Assembly: GCA_002339345.1 (NCBI GenBank)
Contig: DDKM01000027.1
Location: 1-26,679 of the forward strand
Direction of reading: 5' to 3'
DNA from: Firmicutes bacterium UBA2598
Lineage (GTDB): Bacteria; Bacillota; PH28-bin88
Length of the DNA stretch: 26,679 nucleotides
A model generated the notes under the pieces. The model saw only the letters and a program-made list of their open reading frames with translations. It was not told the DNA's origin and did not search any database. Positions 6,701-14,759 of the stretch are shown piece after piece; the stretch's first letter is position 1, and every line of letters begins with the position of its first letter. Both the position numbers and the translations under genes were made by a program.

Positions 6701-9103
6701 GTGCGTGTATCGTATAATTGGTTGAAGGAATACGTAGAAGTTGACCGTAATCCTGTAGATTTGGCCGCAGCCCTTACTCAAGCGGGAATAGCGGTGGAAC
6801 AGGTGGAAGAATACCATGGCGGTCTAGAAGGGGTAGTTATCGGGCGGATTATGGACATCGAACCCCATCCCCACGCGGAGCACCTTAAGGTTTGTAAGGT
6901 TAGCATTGGTGCGAATTCCCTGCTCACCTTGGTTTCCGGTGCTCCCAATCTGGCATGTGGCATTCTGGTGCCGGTAGCAGTGGAGGGAGCAGTTCTGCCG
7001 GGTGGAAAGGCTATCACCAACACCGTTTTTCGGGGTATACTGTCCCAAGGGATGCTCTGTTCCGCTGTTGAACTTGGACTTCCCGATGATGGCAGCGGTG
7101 GGATTATGGTTCTGCCCGGTACCGCCCAAGAGGGACTGCCTGTGTCTGCCTGTCTGGGTCTGGCTGATTCGGTGATGGTGTTAGAGCTGACACCAAACAG
7201 GGCGGATTGCTTGGCCATGGTCAACGTGGCGCGGGAAGTGGCTGCTATTACCGGCAGTTCCTTTAAGCCACCCGAAACGATACTGGAGCCCGGGAGTAAG
7301 GACGCCGCCGAGTATACGAAGGTGGATATCCTGGAACCGGAGCTGTGCCAAAGATATGTGGCCAAGATCATTGAAGGTGTGACGGTTGGCCCCTCGCCAG
7401 CCTGGATGAGGCACCGGCTGGAGGCTGCCGGAATTCGATCAATCAATAATATTGTGGATGTGACCAATTATGTGATGCTGGAAATGGGGCAACCGCTGCA
7501 CGCATTTGATTATCACACCCTAGCCGAAGGGCGGATTGAAGTACGGCGCGCCAGAACGGGCGAGGAGATTATCAGCCTTGATGGGGTGACCAGAGTGCTG
7601 GATCCGGAAATGCTGGTTATTGCCGATGGCAGTGGCCCTGTGGCCATTGCCGGGGTGATGGGAGGTCTGGCCACTGAGATTACCGGCACCACCACTACGG
7701 TGTTGCTGGAATCAGCTCATTTCCATCCCCAATCCATCCGCAAAACATCCCGCCGGTTATCCCTACGGTCGGAATCCTCCATGCGATTTGAAAAGGGAGT
7801 GGATCTGGCAGGCTGTCGGGCCGCAGCGGATCGAGCCGCTCAATTGATGGTAATGATAGGGGGTGGCCGGGTTGCCCAAGGGGCGGTTGATGTATTCCCC
7901 GGCGAGGTTAAACCAGTAATGGTAAACTTGCGAATCCGCAGGGTAAATGAAATATTGGGTACCACATTGACCATGGATGAGGTTGCGTCAATTATGGATC
8001 GGCTTAGCTTTCCCTACCGTGTCCAGGAAGGTTTGGCCCTTGTAGTGAGTGTCCCAACCTATAGAGGGGATATCGGGAAGGAGATTGACTTGATAGAAGA
8101 GGTGGCCCGCCTGTATGGGTACCACCTCATTCCCAGCACACTACCCCATGGTCCGGTAAATGCAGGACGTACACGGTCCCAGCGCCTTGAAGATCGTTGC
8201 CATACCTTACTGGAGGCCATGGGATTAACGGAGGTTATCACCTATAGTTTTATCAATCCCAGTGCATTTGATCGGCTGCAATTGCCACCCGAACACCCTT
8301 GGCGTACCGTGGTAGAGATCAGAAACCCCCTGAGCGAGGAACAACGGGTGATGCGACCGACCCTCCTGCATGGGTTGCTTGAAGTGGCTGCTCGCAATAC
8401 CAACCGCCGGATGGGTAATCTGGCTCTATTTGAAATAGGAAGGGCATTTGTACCGCAAAAAGGCAAACAACTGCCCGATGAACCTTTGAAGTTGGGTGTG
8501 GTGGCCACCGGAGAAATTGATCGCGGCTGGCAGGAAAAACCCTTGGCCGTCGATTTTTACATGTTAAAGGGTGTACTGGAGGAATTGCTCGGACGGCTCG
8601 GACTTGATGACTATGACATCAGGCGGGGAGAGCATCCGTCATGTCATCCGGGGCGTACGGGTAAGGTTTCCCTCAATGGGACGGAAGTCGGGTTTATTGG
8701 CGAACTGCATCCTGCGGTGATGGAGGAGTATGGCCTGACAAGGCGCTGCTATGTTTTTGAACTGGATTTGGGGCATGTGGCGGCACAGGCGGCTGATTAC
8801 CGTTTTTATAAGGCGATTCCCCGTTTTCCATCGGTAACCAGGGATGTCGCTTTGCTAGTGGATCAAACCCTGCCTGCATCTGATGTTGAAAGAGTGATTA
8901 TCGGGGCAGGGGGACCGCTTCTCCAACAAGTGCGGCTGTTTGATGTTTACCAGGGTGGGCAGGTTCCGCCCGGCAAACGCAGTTTGGCCTATTCCCTGAT
9001 GTTTCAGAATATGGAAAAAACCCTTACCGACGGGGAGGTTAATGCCATTATGCAGGTTATCCGCACCACTCTGGTAGAGACCCTGGGGGCGGAGTTGCGT
9101 TAG
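6701..9103 (+). CDS. pheT: Phenylalanyl-tRNA synthetase beta subunit
   Basis: This 800-residue non-catalytic and editing subunit pairs with PheS. The start MRVSYNWLKEYVEV is canonical. It is followed by an EMAP/OB-type tRNA-binding domain (about 40-150, HPHAEHLKVCKV), the B3/B4 editing domain (about 210-385, NRADCLAM, NIVDVTNYVM, GQPLHAFD), B5 (about 400-475), the catalytic-like core (EEVARLYGY, NPLSEEQRVMRPTLL) and a C-terminal FDX-ACB domain (about 705-800, RFPSVTRDVALLV). The GTG start lies after GGGGGTGG (6687-6694). It is co-transcribed with pheS. Confidence 0.98.
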   Translation: MRVSYNWLKEYVEVDRNPVDLAAALTQAGIAVEQVEEYHGGLEGVVIGRIMDIEPHPHAEHLKVCKVSIGANSLLTLVSGAPNLACGILVPVAVEGAVLPGGKAITNTVFRGILSQGMLCSAVELGLPDDGSGGIMVLPGTAQEGLPVSACLGLADSVMVLELTPNRADCLAMVNVAREVAAITGSSFKPPETILEPGSKDAAEYTKVDILEPELCQRYVAKIIEGVTVGPSPAWMRHRLEAAGIRSINNIVDVTNYVMLEMGQPLHAFDYHTLAEGRIEVRRARTGEEIISLDGVTRVLDPEMLVIADGSGPVAIAGVMGGLATEITGTTTTVLLESAHFHPQSIRKTSRRLSLRSESSMRFEKGVDLAGCRAAADRAAQLMVMIGGGRVAQGAVDVFPGEVKPVMVNLRIRRVNEILGTTLTMDEVASIMDRLSFPYRVQEGLALVVSVPTYRGDIGKEIDLIEEVARLYGYHLIPSTLPHGPVNAGRTRSQRLEDRCHTLLEAMGLTEVITYSFINPSAFDRLQLPPEHPWRTVVEIRNPLSEEQRVMRPTLLHGLLEVAARNTNRRMGNLALFEIGRAFVPQKGKQLPDEPLKLGVVATGEIDRGWQEKPLAVDFYMLKGVLEELLGRLGLDDYDIRRGEHPSCHPGRTGKVSLNGTEVGFIGELHPAVMEEYGLTRRCYVFELDLGHVAAQAADYRFYKAIPRFPSVTRDVALLVDQTLPASDVERVIIGAGGPLLQQVRLFDVYQGGQVPPGKRSLAYSLMFQNMEKTLTDGEVNAIMQVIRTTLVETLGAELR

Positions 9104-9107
9104 AACA

Positions 9108-9135
9108 GCCAGCAGGATTTTTGGGGATTGCTGGC
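9108..9135 (+). other. Intergenic hairpin between pheT and zapA
   Basis: GCCAGCA (9108-9114) pairs with TGCTGGC (9129-9135) around a 14-nt loop. No T run follows, so it is not a clear intrinsic terminator; it could be an RNA-processing or stability element. Confidence 0.4.
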
Positions 9136-9172
9136 GAATGGTTGGGAAAAGCTGGTCCGCGGGGGGAAGGCT

Positions 9173-9451
9173 ATGGCCATCAAAACTGAGGAAAGGAACC
9201 AACATGCCCGGGTAGCGGTGCGGATTTTGAACCAGGAATATATTCTAAAAGGAACTGAATCTCCTCAATATATGGAAATGCTGGCGTCTCATGTAGATAA
9301 TAAGATGCGGCAAATAACCCAGAGATACCCTACCCTTTCAGTTCAGAAGGTGGCAGTACTGGCTTCTCTCCAGCTAGCGGATGATTTAATTAAGCTGCGG
9401 GAGGACTACGATGCACTGATTCGCCTAATTGAAGAAGAAAAAAAGGGGTGA
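9173..9451 (+). CDS. zapA: Cell division protein ZapA-like
   Basis: ZapA binds FtsZ and bundles protofilaments at the division ring. The 92-residue protein has the family pattern: RVAVRILNQEYILKG at the N-terminus, YMEMLASHVDNKM in the middle, and a C-terminal coiled coil beginning at AVLASLQLADDLIKL. ATG 9173 follows a G-rich site at 9161-9170; an upstream in-frame TTG (9128) would add 15 residues not typical of the family. The Bacillus order pheST-zapA-(cvpA/yshB)-polX-mutS2 is preserved except that no cvpA homologue is present between zapA and polX. Confidence 0.9.
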   Translation: MAIKTEERNQHARVAVRILNQEYILKGTESPQYMEMLASHVDNKMRQITQRYPTLSVQKVAVLASLQLADDLIKLREDYDALIRLIEEEKKG

Positions 9452-9454
9452 TGG

Positions 9455-9482
9455 AGCAAAAACGCCTTCGGGCGTTTTTGCT
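9455..9482. terminator. Terminator after pheST-zapA
   Basis: AGCAAAAACGCC (9455-9466) pairs perfectly with GGCGTTTTTGCT (9471-9482) around a TTCG tetraloop. The stem contains A and T runs, so it can terminate in either direction. It separates the pheST operon from the polX run. Confidence 0.9.
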
Positions 9483-9529
9483 ATTCCCCAATGGGGTACA
9501 TTAGGGGAGAAAAGGGTGATGAGTGGGCT

Positions 9530-11239
9530 ATGACCAATCTGGAAATTACATGGGTTCTGGCGGAGATTGCTGATCTGCTGGAGCTTGGTGGTGAGAATCC
9601 CTTTAAGGTGAAAGCCTACCGGCAGGCGGTACGCGTCCTCCACCACCTGCCGGAACCCGTAGCGGTAATGGCCCAGCGAGGGGAGCTGGCCAAACTGCCA
9701 GGCTTTGGTAAGACCATTGTGGCCACGGTGAAAGAGTTACTATCCACCGGTACCTGCACATCTTTGGCTCGGTTGCGGGAAGAGGTACCCGCCGGATTAC
9801 GTGAAATGCTTGCTATTCCCGGGTTGGGAGTGCGGTCTATTCGGACTATTTACAGCCATTTGGGGATTTCTACTCTGGCTGAACTGGAACAGGCCGCCAG
9901 AGAAAAGCGATTGCGCACCTTACCCGGCATCGGGACTAAAAGCGAATTAACCGTACTGCGTAATATTGAGATGTTTCGCCAGCAGCACGGACGCTTTCCC
10001 CTGGGCGTGGCCCTTCCCTTTGCCAATCAATTGGTGGCAGAAGTCCGGACATTGCCAGGGGTGGAGCGGGCGGAAATAGCAGGTGATGTCCGGCGTGGTG
10101 AGGAGATGGTGGAAACTGCCCGTATCGTGGTGGGGGCCGATGAACCGGATCGGGTTTTGGAAGTCATTGCAGGACATCCTCAGGCGGCAAGGGACACTGT
10201 CAGGGAAGGCCCTTCCATTTCCTTTAGAACATGGATGGGGCTGGCGGTGAAGGTAACCGTTGTATCCAGAAAAGATTTTATATGGGAATGGTTTTTGGCC
10301 ACCGGTTCCCGTGCCCATACTAACAGGGTGGCGGAAATGGCTAGCGGTAACCGGATTCCTCCCAATCGTTTGAACTCCGGCTCCTTTCTACAGGAGGAAT
10401 GGGAAATCTACAGCCTATTAGGGCTACCCTACATTCCGCCGGAGATTCGGGAAAACTGCGGGGAACTGGAAGCGGCAAAAGATGGCAGCTTGCCGGAACT
10501 GCTGTTACCGGAAAATATCAAAGGGGATCTACATATTCACACAATGTGGAGTGATGGGTTGAATACAATAGAGGAAATGGCCAAGGCGGCATATGCCATG
10601 GGGTATGAGTATCTTGCCATCACAGATCATTCCCATTCTCTAGCCATTGCCAACGGCTTATCCGTGGAAAGGTTGCAGGAGCAATGGGAGGAAATTCGGG
10701 ACTTGAACCGGCAGAACTTAGGGATTAGATTATTTACCGGGGTGGAAGTGGATATTCTCGCAGATGGTCGGCTGGATTATCCTGATGAAGTGTTGGCCCA
10801 GGCTGATGTGGTAATAGCCTCAATCCATTCGGGTTTTCGTCAGGAAGCGGAAAAAATCACCACCCGGATAGAAGGGGCTATGAAAAACCCCCATGTAGAT
10901 ATTGTAGCCCACCCTACCGGTAGAATGCTGGGCAGGCGGCGCCCCTACGATATCCAGATTGAAAGGGTGTTGGATCTGGCTGCCCGTACTGGAACTTGGC
11001 TGGAAATTAACGCCTTTCCCGATCGACTGGATTTGTGTGACAAACACGCCCGCCAGTGCAAGGATATGGAAATTCCCATCGTAATAAATACAGATGCCCA
11101 TGACGTCAACCGGTTGCAGGAGATGCTCTACGGAGTAATCACCGCGCGGAGGGGTTGGCTGACTGTCGATGATGTGATGAACACCAGGAGTTTCGACCAA
11201 ATTACCCGGGTTTTGGGGGCTAAGGGTAAGAAAAAATGA
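9530..11239 (+). CDS. polX: PolX-family protein: PHP nuclease with degenerate polymerase site
   Basis: The 569-residue protein has the full bacterial PolX layout (Bacillus YshC about 570): N-terminal helix-hairpin-helix domain (ENPFKVKAYRQAVR, LPGFGKTI), a pol X palm, and a C-terminal PHP domain. The usual palm motif GDID is replaced by ETAR, so T196 and R198 stand where two metal-binding Asp are expected. The third Asp, in VDLRVV, is K241 (AVKVTVV). Flanking motifs GDVRRG and TGSRAH align without gaps. PHP metal ligands look intact: DLHIHT (H335, H337), ITDHSHS, GVEVDI, ASIHSG, VAHPTG and NTDAHD. I infer a polymerase-dead protein retaining 3'-5' exonuclease or repair-phosphatase activity. 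ATG 9530 begins MTNLEI, as in homologues; the in-frame ATG at 9491 is less likely. Confidence 0.93.
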   Translation: MTNLEITWVLAEIADLLELGGENPFKVKAYRQAVRVLHHLPEPVAVMAQRGELAKLPGFGKTIVATVKELLSTGTCTSLARLREEVPAGLREMLAIPGLGVRSIRTIYSHLGISTLAELEQAAREKRLRTLPGIGTKSELTVLRNIEMFRQQHGRFPLGVALPFANQLVAEVRTLPGVERAEIAGDVRRGEEMVETARIVVGADEPDRVLEVIAGHPQAARDTVREGPSISFRTWMGLAVKVTVVSRKDFIWEWFLATGSRAHTNRVAEMASGNRIPPNRLNSGSFLQEEWEIYSLLGLPYIPPEIRENCGELEAAKDGSLPELLLPENIKGDLHIHTMWSDGLNTIEEMAKAAYAMGYEYLAITDHSHSLAIANGLSVERLQEQWEEIRDLNRQNLGIRLFTGVEVDILADGRLDYPDEVLAQADVVIASIHSGFRQEAEKITTRIEGAMKNPHVDIVAHPTGRMLGRRRPYDIQIERVLDLAARTGTWLEINAFPDRLDLCDKHARQCKDMEIPIVINTDAHDVNRLQEMLYGVITARRGWLTVDDVMNTRSFDQITRVLGAKGKKK

Positions 11240-11259
11240 TTTTATCGGAGGTGTCAAAG

Positions 11260-12216
11260 GTGTTAATCCAGGAAATCTACCAGCTGGCGGTGGAGATAGG
11301 AATTGCCAGCGATCCGCGCGGGGCTGACCAGGTGCGGGAGGATCTGGAAAGGATTAAGCGAGAATATGAAGAAAAACCAGCCCGGGAAAAGGAGGACTTT
11401 GATACCGAGCGGCTGAACAACCCGTATAGTGACACCAGGGTATTATATGGAGACGGCCAGCGTTCGGTACAAAGAGTTTTGGCCGGGATTGATATTGACG
11501 GAGCGGAAATGCTGCTAGCCGACCGTCTAACGGAGAGGGGTAATCCCATTGATATGGTGATCTCCCATCATCCTGAAGGCAAGGCTCTTGCCGCCCTCCA
11601 TGAAGTAATGCACCTGCAAGAGGATATCCTGCACAGGTTAGGAGTACCCATTAATGTGGCGGAAGGAATGTTATCCGAACGGATCCGGGAGGTGCAAAGG
11701 GCGGTCATGCCCATCAACCACAACCGGGCGGTGGATATGGCCAGATTATTAGACATACCTTTGATGTGTGTTCATACACCGGCGGATAACCTGGTGACCA
11801 AATATCTGCATAATCTGATCGCCGAAAGGAAACCGCGGACAGTTGGGGATGTGGTAGAGATACTGAAGGGTGTGCCTGAGTTTAAGTATGCCGTTAGCCT
11901 GCAGGCGGGGCCGCAGATCATCTGCGGGTCCAAGGAACGGCGCGCCGGTAAGGTGTTTGTGGATATGACGGGAGGGACCAGCGGGTCGGAAAACTCCTAT
12001 GAAAAGTTGGCGCAAGCCGGGGTGGGAACCATTGTGGGGATGCACATGAGTGATAAGCACCGCAAGGAAGCGGAGAAAAACCATCTCAATGTAATCATTG
12101 CCGGCCACATTGCCAGTGATTCCCTGGGGATGAACCTGTTTCTAGACCGCTTGGAAGCCGGTGGTGTTTCCATCATTCCGTGTGGCGGGATGTACCGGTT
12201 TAGCAGGAATGAATAA
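11260..12216 (+). CDS. Nif3-family dinuclear metal protein
   Basis: This 318-residue protein resembles the NGG1p-interacting-factor 3 (NIF3/YbgI/YqfO) family as found in clostridia. ISHHPEGKAL is the HH metal motif, VHTPADN is a second metal-site segment, and GHIASDSLGMN corresponds to the C-terminal GH-x-x-(S/T)E-type motif. Proposed activities of the family (metallohydrolase) are not settled. GTG 11260 is chosen because GGAGGTG (11247-11253) lies 6 nt upstream; ATG 11236, which overlaps the polX stop as ATGA, is an alternative adding 8 residues. The following gene begins inside its last codons, so the two are translationally coupled. Confidence 0.82.
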   Translation: MLIQEIYQLAVEIGIASDPRGADQVREDLERIKREYEEKPAREKEDFDTERLNNPYSDTRVLYGDGQRSVQRVLAGIDIDGAEMLLADRLTERGNPIDMVISHHPEGKALAALHEVMHLQEDILHRLGVPINVAEGMLSERIREVQRAVMPINHNRAVDMARLLDIPLMCVHTPADNLVTKYLHNLIAERKPRTVGDVVEILKGVPEFKYAVSLQAGPQIICGSKERRAGKVFVDMTGGTSGSENSYEKLAQAGVGTIVGMHMSDKHRKEAEKNHLNVIIAGHIASDSLGMNLFLDRLEAGGVSIIPCGGMYRFSRNE

Positions 12217-14746
12217 ACAGGGAAGGACACCGGAAATCCTCGCTCCGGCAGGAAGTATGGAAGCATTATGGGCTGGATTGAACAGCGGAGCAGATGCCGT
12301 ATACTTGGGTGGGAAGGAGTTCAGTGCCCGCCAGTATGCTGCCAACTTTGACCTGGAGGAAATCAAAGAAGCCATCCGCTATGCCCATGGGCGGGCCGCC
12401 AGGCTGTATGTAACAGTAAACACTTTACTGGATAATCAAGAGCTCACAAGGGCGGTTGATTACCTGTACTTTTTGCTGCAGACCGGGGTGGATGCAGTTA
12501 TCATCCAGGATTTGGGCTTGTTGAGGCTAGCGACTATGGTACTTCCGGAGTTGGAAGTACATGCCAGTACCCAGATGACCACCCATAATACGGAAGGTGT
12601 GCTATTTTTGAAGGCGGCTGGGGTAAAACGCGTTGTGCTGGCCAGGGAGTTAAGCCTGGCGGATATTCGCCATATTGGCGAGCAGTCAGGCATGGAACTG
12701 GAAGTTTTTGTGCATGGTGCCCTCTGTCTTGCCTATTCCGGCCAGTGTCTAATGAGCAGTATGATCGGGGGTCGTAGCGGCAACCGGGGCCGGTGTGCCC
12801 AGCCCTGCCGCCTACCCTATACCCTTACCGATAGGGAGGGAAAGCCCGTAGGGGACCTGGTTGACTGTCATTTATTGTCCACCAGGGATTTGAATACCCT
12901 GGCCCTGCTGCCGGATCTAGTTCAGGCGGGTATTTCTTCCTTTAAGTTTGAGGGAAGAATGAAACGGCCGGAATACGTGGCAACGGTTATCGGGATTTAT
13001 CGTCAAGCCCTCGATAGGCTGATGGCCGAACCTGAGGGATGGCGGGATTTACCGGCGGAGCAGCGCGATCTAGCCCAAATTTTCAACCGGGATTTTACCA
13101 CCGGGTACTTTTTAGCCAACCAGGGCATTGAAATGATGAGTTATGGACGACCAAACAACCGCGGGTTATATCTTGGCCGGGTGATCCGTACAAACCGGTC
13201 CTATCAAACTGCCACTATCAAACTGGAACAGGATCTGCACACCGGTGACGGCATTGAAGTGTGGGTGACCAAGGGTGGACGTCAGGGTACCACCATTAAC
13301 CAAATTTTTCGGGATGGCCGGTTGGTGGAAAAGGTATCAGCCGGGGATGAGGTGGAAGTTTCTCTGCCTAAGGGCGTTCGATTGGGAGATAGGGTATTTA
13401 AGACTTCTGATGTTAGACTATTGGAAAGGGCCAAGCTGGCAGCGAAACCCCTGCCGGAAATTAAAGTACCGGTTACGGTACGGGTGGAGGCCAAGGTGGG
13501 GCAGACGCTCAAGGTGGAGTATCGTGATCAAGACGGGCATTGGGGTGTGGGCAATACCCGTGTGGTTGCGGAGGCAGCCAAGAAACACCCGCTAAATGAA
13601 GAAGTGCTTTGGGCCCAACTGGGGCGTCTGGGTGACACCCCGTTCATTCTGGACCGCCTGTTCATGGATATCCAACCCGGTCTAATGGTTCCCTTAAGCG
13701 AACTCAACCATGCGCGCCGGGAGGCGGTGGAGGATCTCCTGCGCCAGCGCCATCCCCAAGGGCAATACCCATCCCCCGCAGAATACCGGCAAAGACTGAC
13801 TAAAGCCTTGGACCAGGAAGCATTTATGCACCGGGGTGGACGCCGGCGCCAACCGCGTTTGGCTGTAGCGGTGGGAGATCCGGCGGGGGTAGAAGCGGCC
13901 ATCGTATCTGGGGCGGACAGGGTATATTTTGGCGGTGAACAACTGGCAAGACGGCCGTTTCCCCGAATCCAAGTTGAACTGGCTTTCCAGCGATGCCGGG
14001 ATGCCGGGGTGGAAGGTTGGTTGTTAACACCGCGCATCTGGCACCCCAGAGAACGATCATCTGTCCTTAGCCAGTTGGAAACGGGATTTAGTGCTGGAGC
14101 AAACGGGGTGATGGTAGCAAACCTGGGTACTTTGGAGTTAGTGTTGCGGGAATTTCCACAGGCCCGGGTTTGGGCCGACTATCCCCTAAATCTCTACAAT
14201 GATCAAGCTATTCTTTTCCTTTCTGATCGGGGAGTATATGGTTTTTGTCTATCTCCCGAATTGAATTTGGGTCAAATCAGGCAGATGCAATGCACCAAAC
14301 GCTTTGAGGTGGAGTGTGTGATCCATGGTCAGATACCCCTTATGGTTTCTGAACACTGTACCATTGGTGCTGCCCTGGGCGGCAGAGCCCCATCAAATCC
14401 TTGCCGAAAGGTTTGCCGTCAAGGACGGTATGGCCTGCTTGACCGGAAGGGATATATTTTTCCGGTGGAGGTGGATCGGCAGTGCCGCATGTACATTTTC
14501 AACTCCAAGGAGTTGTGCCTGGCGGAGAATATAACGGATATTATGCAAGCGGGGGTATCCATGGTCAGAGTGGAGGCCAGGACCAGGGAAGACCATTATA
14601 TTCGTAGGGTTACCGCTGCCTACCGGGCCATTCTGGAGGCACCGGATGAAATGAAAGCCCGTATTGGTGCTGCGCAAATGCAAAGTCTTGCGGAGTTGTC
14701 ACCCCAAGGATTTACAAAAGGCCATTACTTTAGAGGGGTATTGTGA
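12209..14746 (+). CDS. U32-family protein with DUF3656, RlhA-like RNA hydroxylase candidate
   Basis: The protein has 845 residues. It contains an N-terminal peptidase-U32 domain (about 5-300, starting PEILAPAGSMEAL), a middle DUF3656-type region (about 370-490), and a second U32-like half (about 550-845, ending FTKGHYFRGVL). In the first half four cysteines, C173, C180, C196 and C200, form C-x6-C-x15-C-x3-C, the iron-sulfur spacing reported for TrhP/RlhA-type prephenate-dependent RNA hydroxylases. Large DUF3656 members are nearest to RlhA (23S C2501), so an rRNA or tRNA hydroxylation role is more likely than proteolysis. The ATG overlaps the Nif3 stop by 8 bp with only AGGA in front, suggesting coupling. 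mutS2 follows after 13 bp. Confidence 0.85.
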   Translation: MNKQGRTPEILAPAGSMEALWAGLNSGADAVYLGGKEFSARQYAANFDLEEIKEAIRYAHGRAARLYVTVNTLLDNQELTRAVDYLYFLLQTGVDAVIIQDLGLLRLATMVLPELEVHASTQMTTHNTEGVLFLKAAGVKRVVLARELSLADIRHIGEQSGMELEVFVHGALCLAYSGQCLMSSMIGGRSGNRGRCAQPCRLPYTLTDREGKPVGDLVDCHLLSTRDLNTLALLPDLVQAGISSFKFEGRMKRPEYVATVIGIYRQALDRLMAEPEGWRDLPAEQRDLAQIFNRDFTTGYFLANQGIEMMSYGRPNNRGLYLGRVIRTNRSYQTATIKLEQDLHTGDGIEVWVTKGGRQGTTINQIFRDGRLVEKVSAGDEVEVSLPKGVRLGDRVFKTSDVRLLERAKLAAKPLPEIKVPVTVRVEAKVGQTLKVEYRDQDGHWGVGNTRVVAEAAKKHPLNEEVLWAQLGRLGDTPFILDRLFMDIQPGLMVPLSELNHARREAVEDLLRQRHPQGQYPSPAEYRQRLTKALDQEAFMHRGGRRRQPRLAVAVGDPAGVEAAIVSGADRVYFGGEQLARRPFPRIQVELAFQRCRDAGVEGWLLTPRIWHPRERSSVLSQLETGFSAGANGVMVANLGTLELVLREFPQARVWADYPLNLYNDQAILFLSDRGVYGFCLSPELNLGQIRQMQCTKRFEVECVIHGQIPLMVSEHCTIGAALGGRAPSNPCRKVCRQGRYGLLDRKGYIFPVEVDRQCRMYIFNSKELCLAENITDIMQAGVSMVRVEARTREDHYIRRVTAAYRAILEAPDEMKARIGAAQMQSLAELSPQGFTKGHYFRGVL

Positions 14747-14759
14747 GGGTGGGTGAAGA

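Noticed and set aside
6778..7467. A 229-codon minus-strand frame within pheT
   Set aside because: Antisense shadow of a well-conserved gene; low-complexity Ser/Thr/Pro composition and no start context.
9486..9496. CCCC-AAT-GGGG as a regulatory hairpin before polX
   Set aside because: A 4-bp stem with a 3-nt loop is common by chance and has no T run or other support.
13275..13595. A 106-codon open frame inside the U32 gene on the same strand
   Set aside because: It is out of frame within an uninterrupted conserved gene and its composition (Trp/Arg-rich) is that of a frame-shifted shadow.
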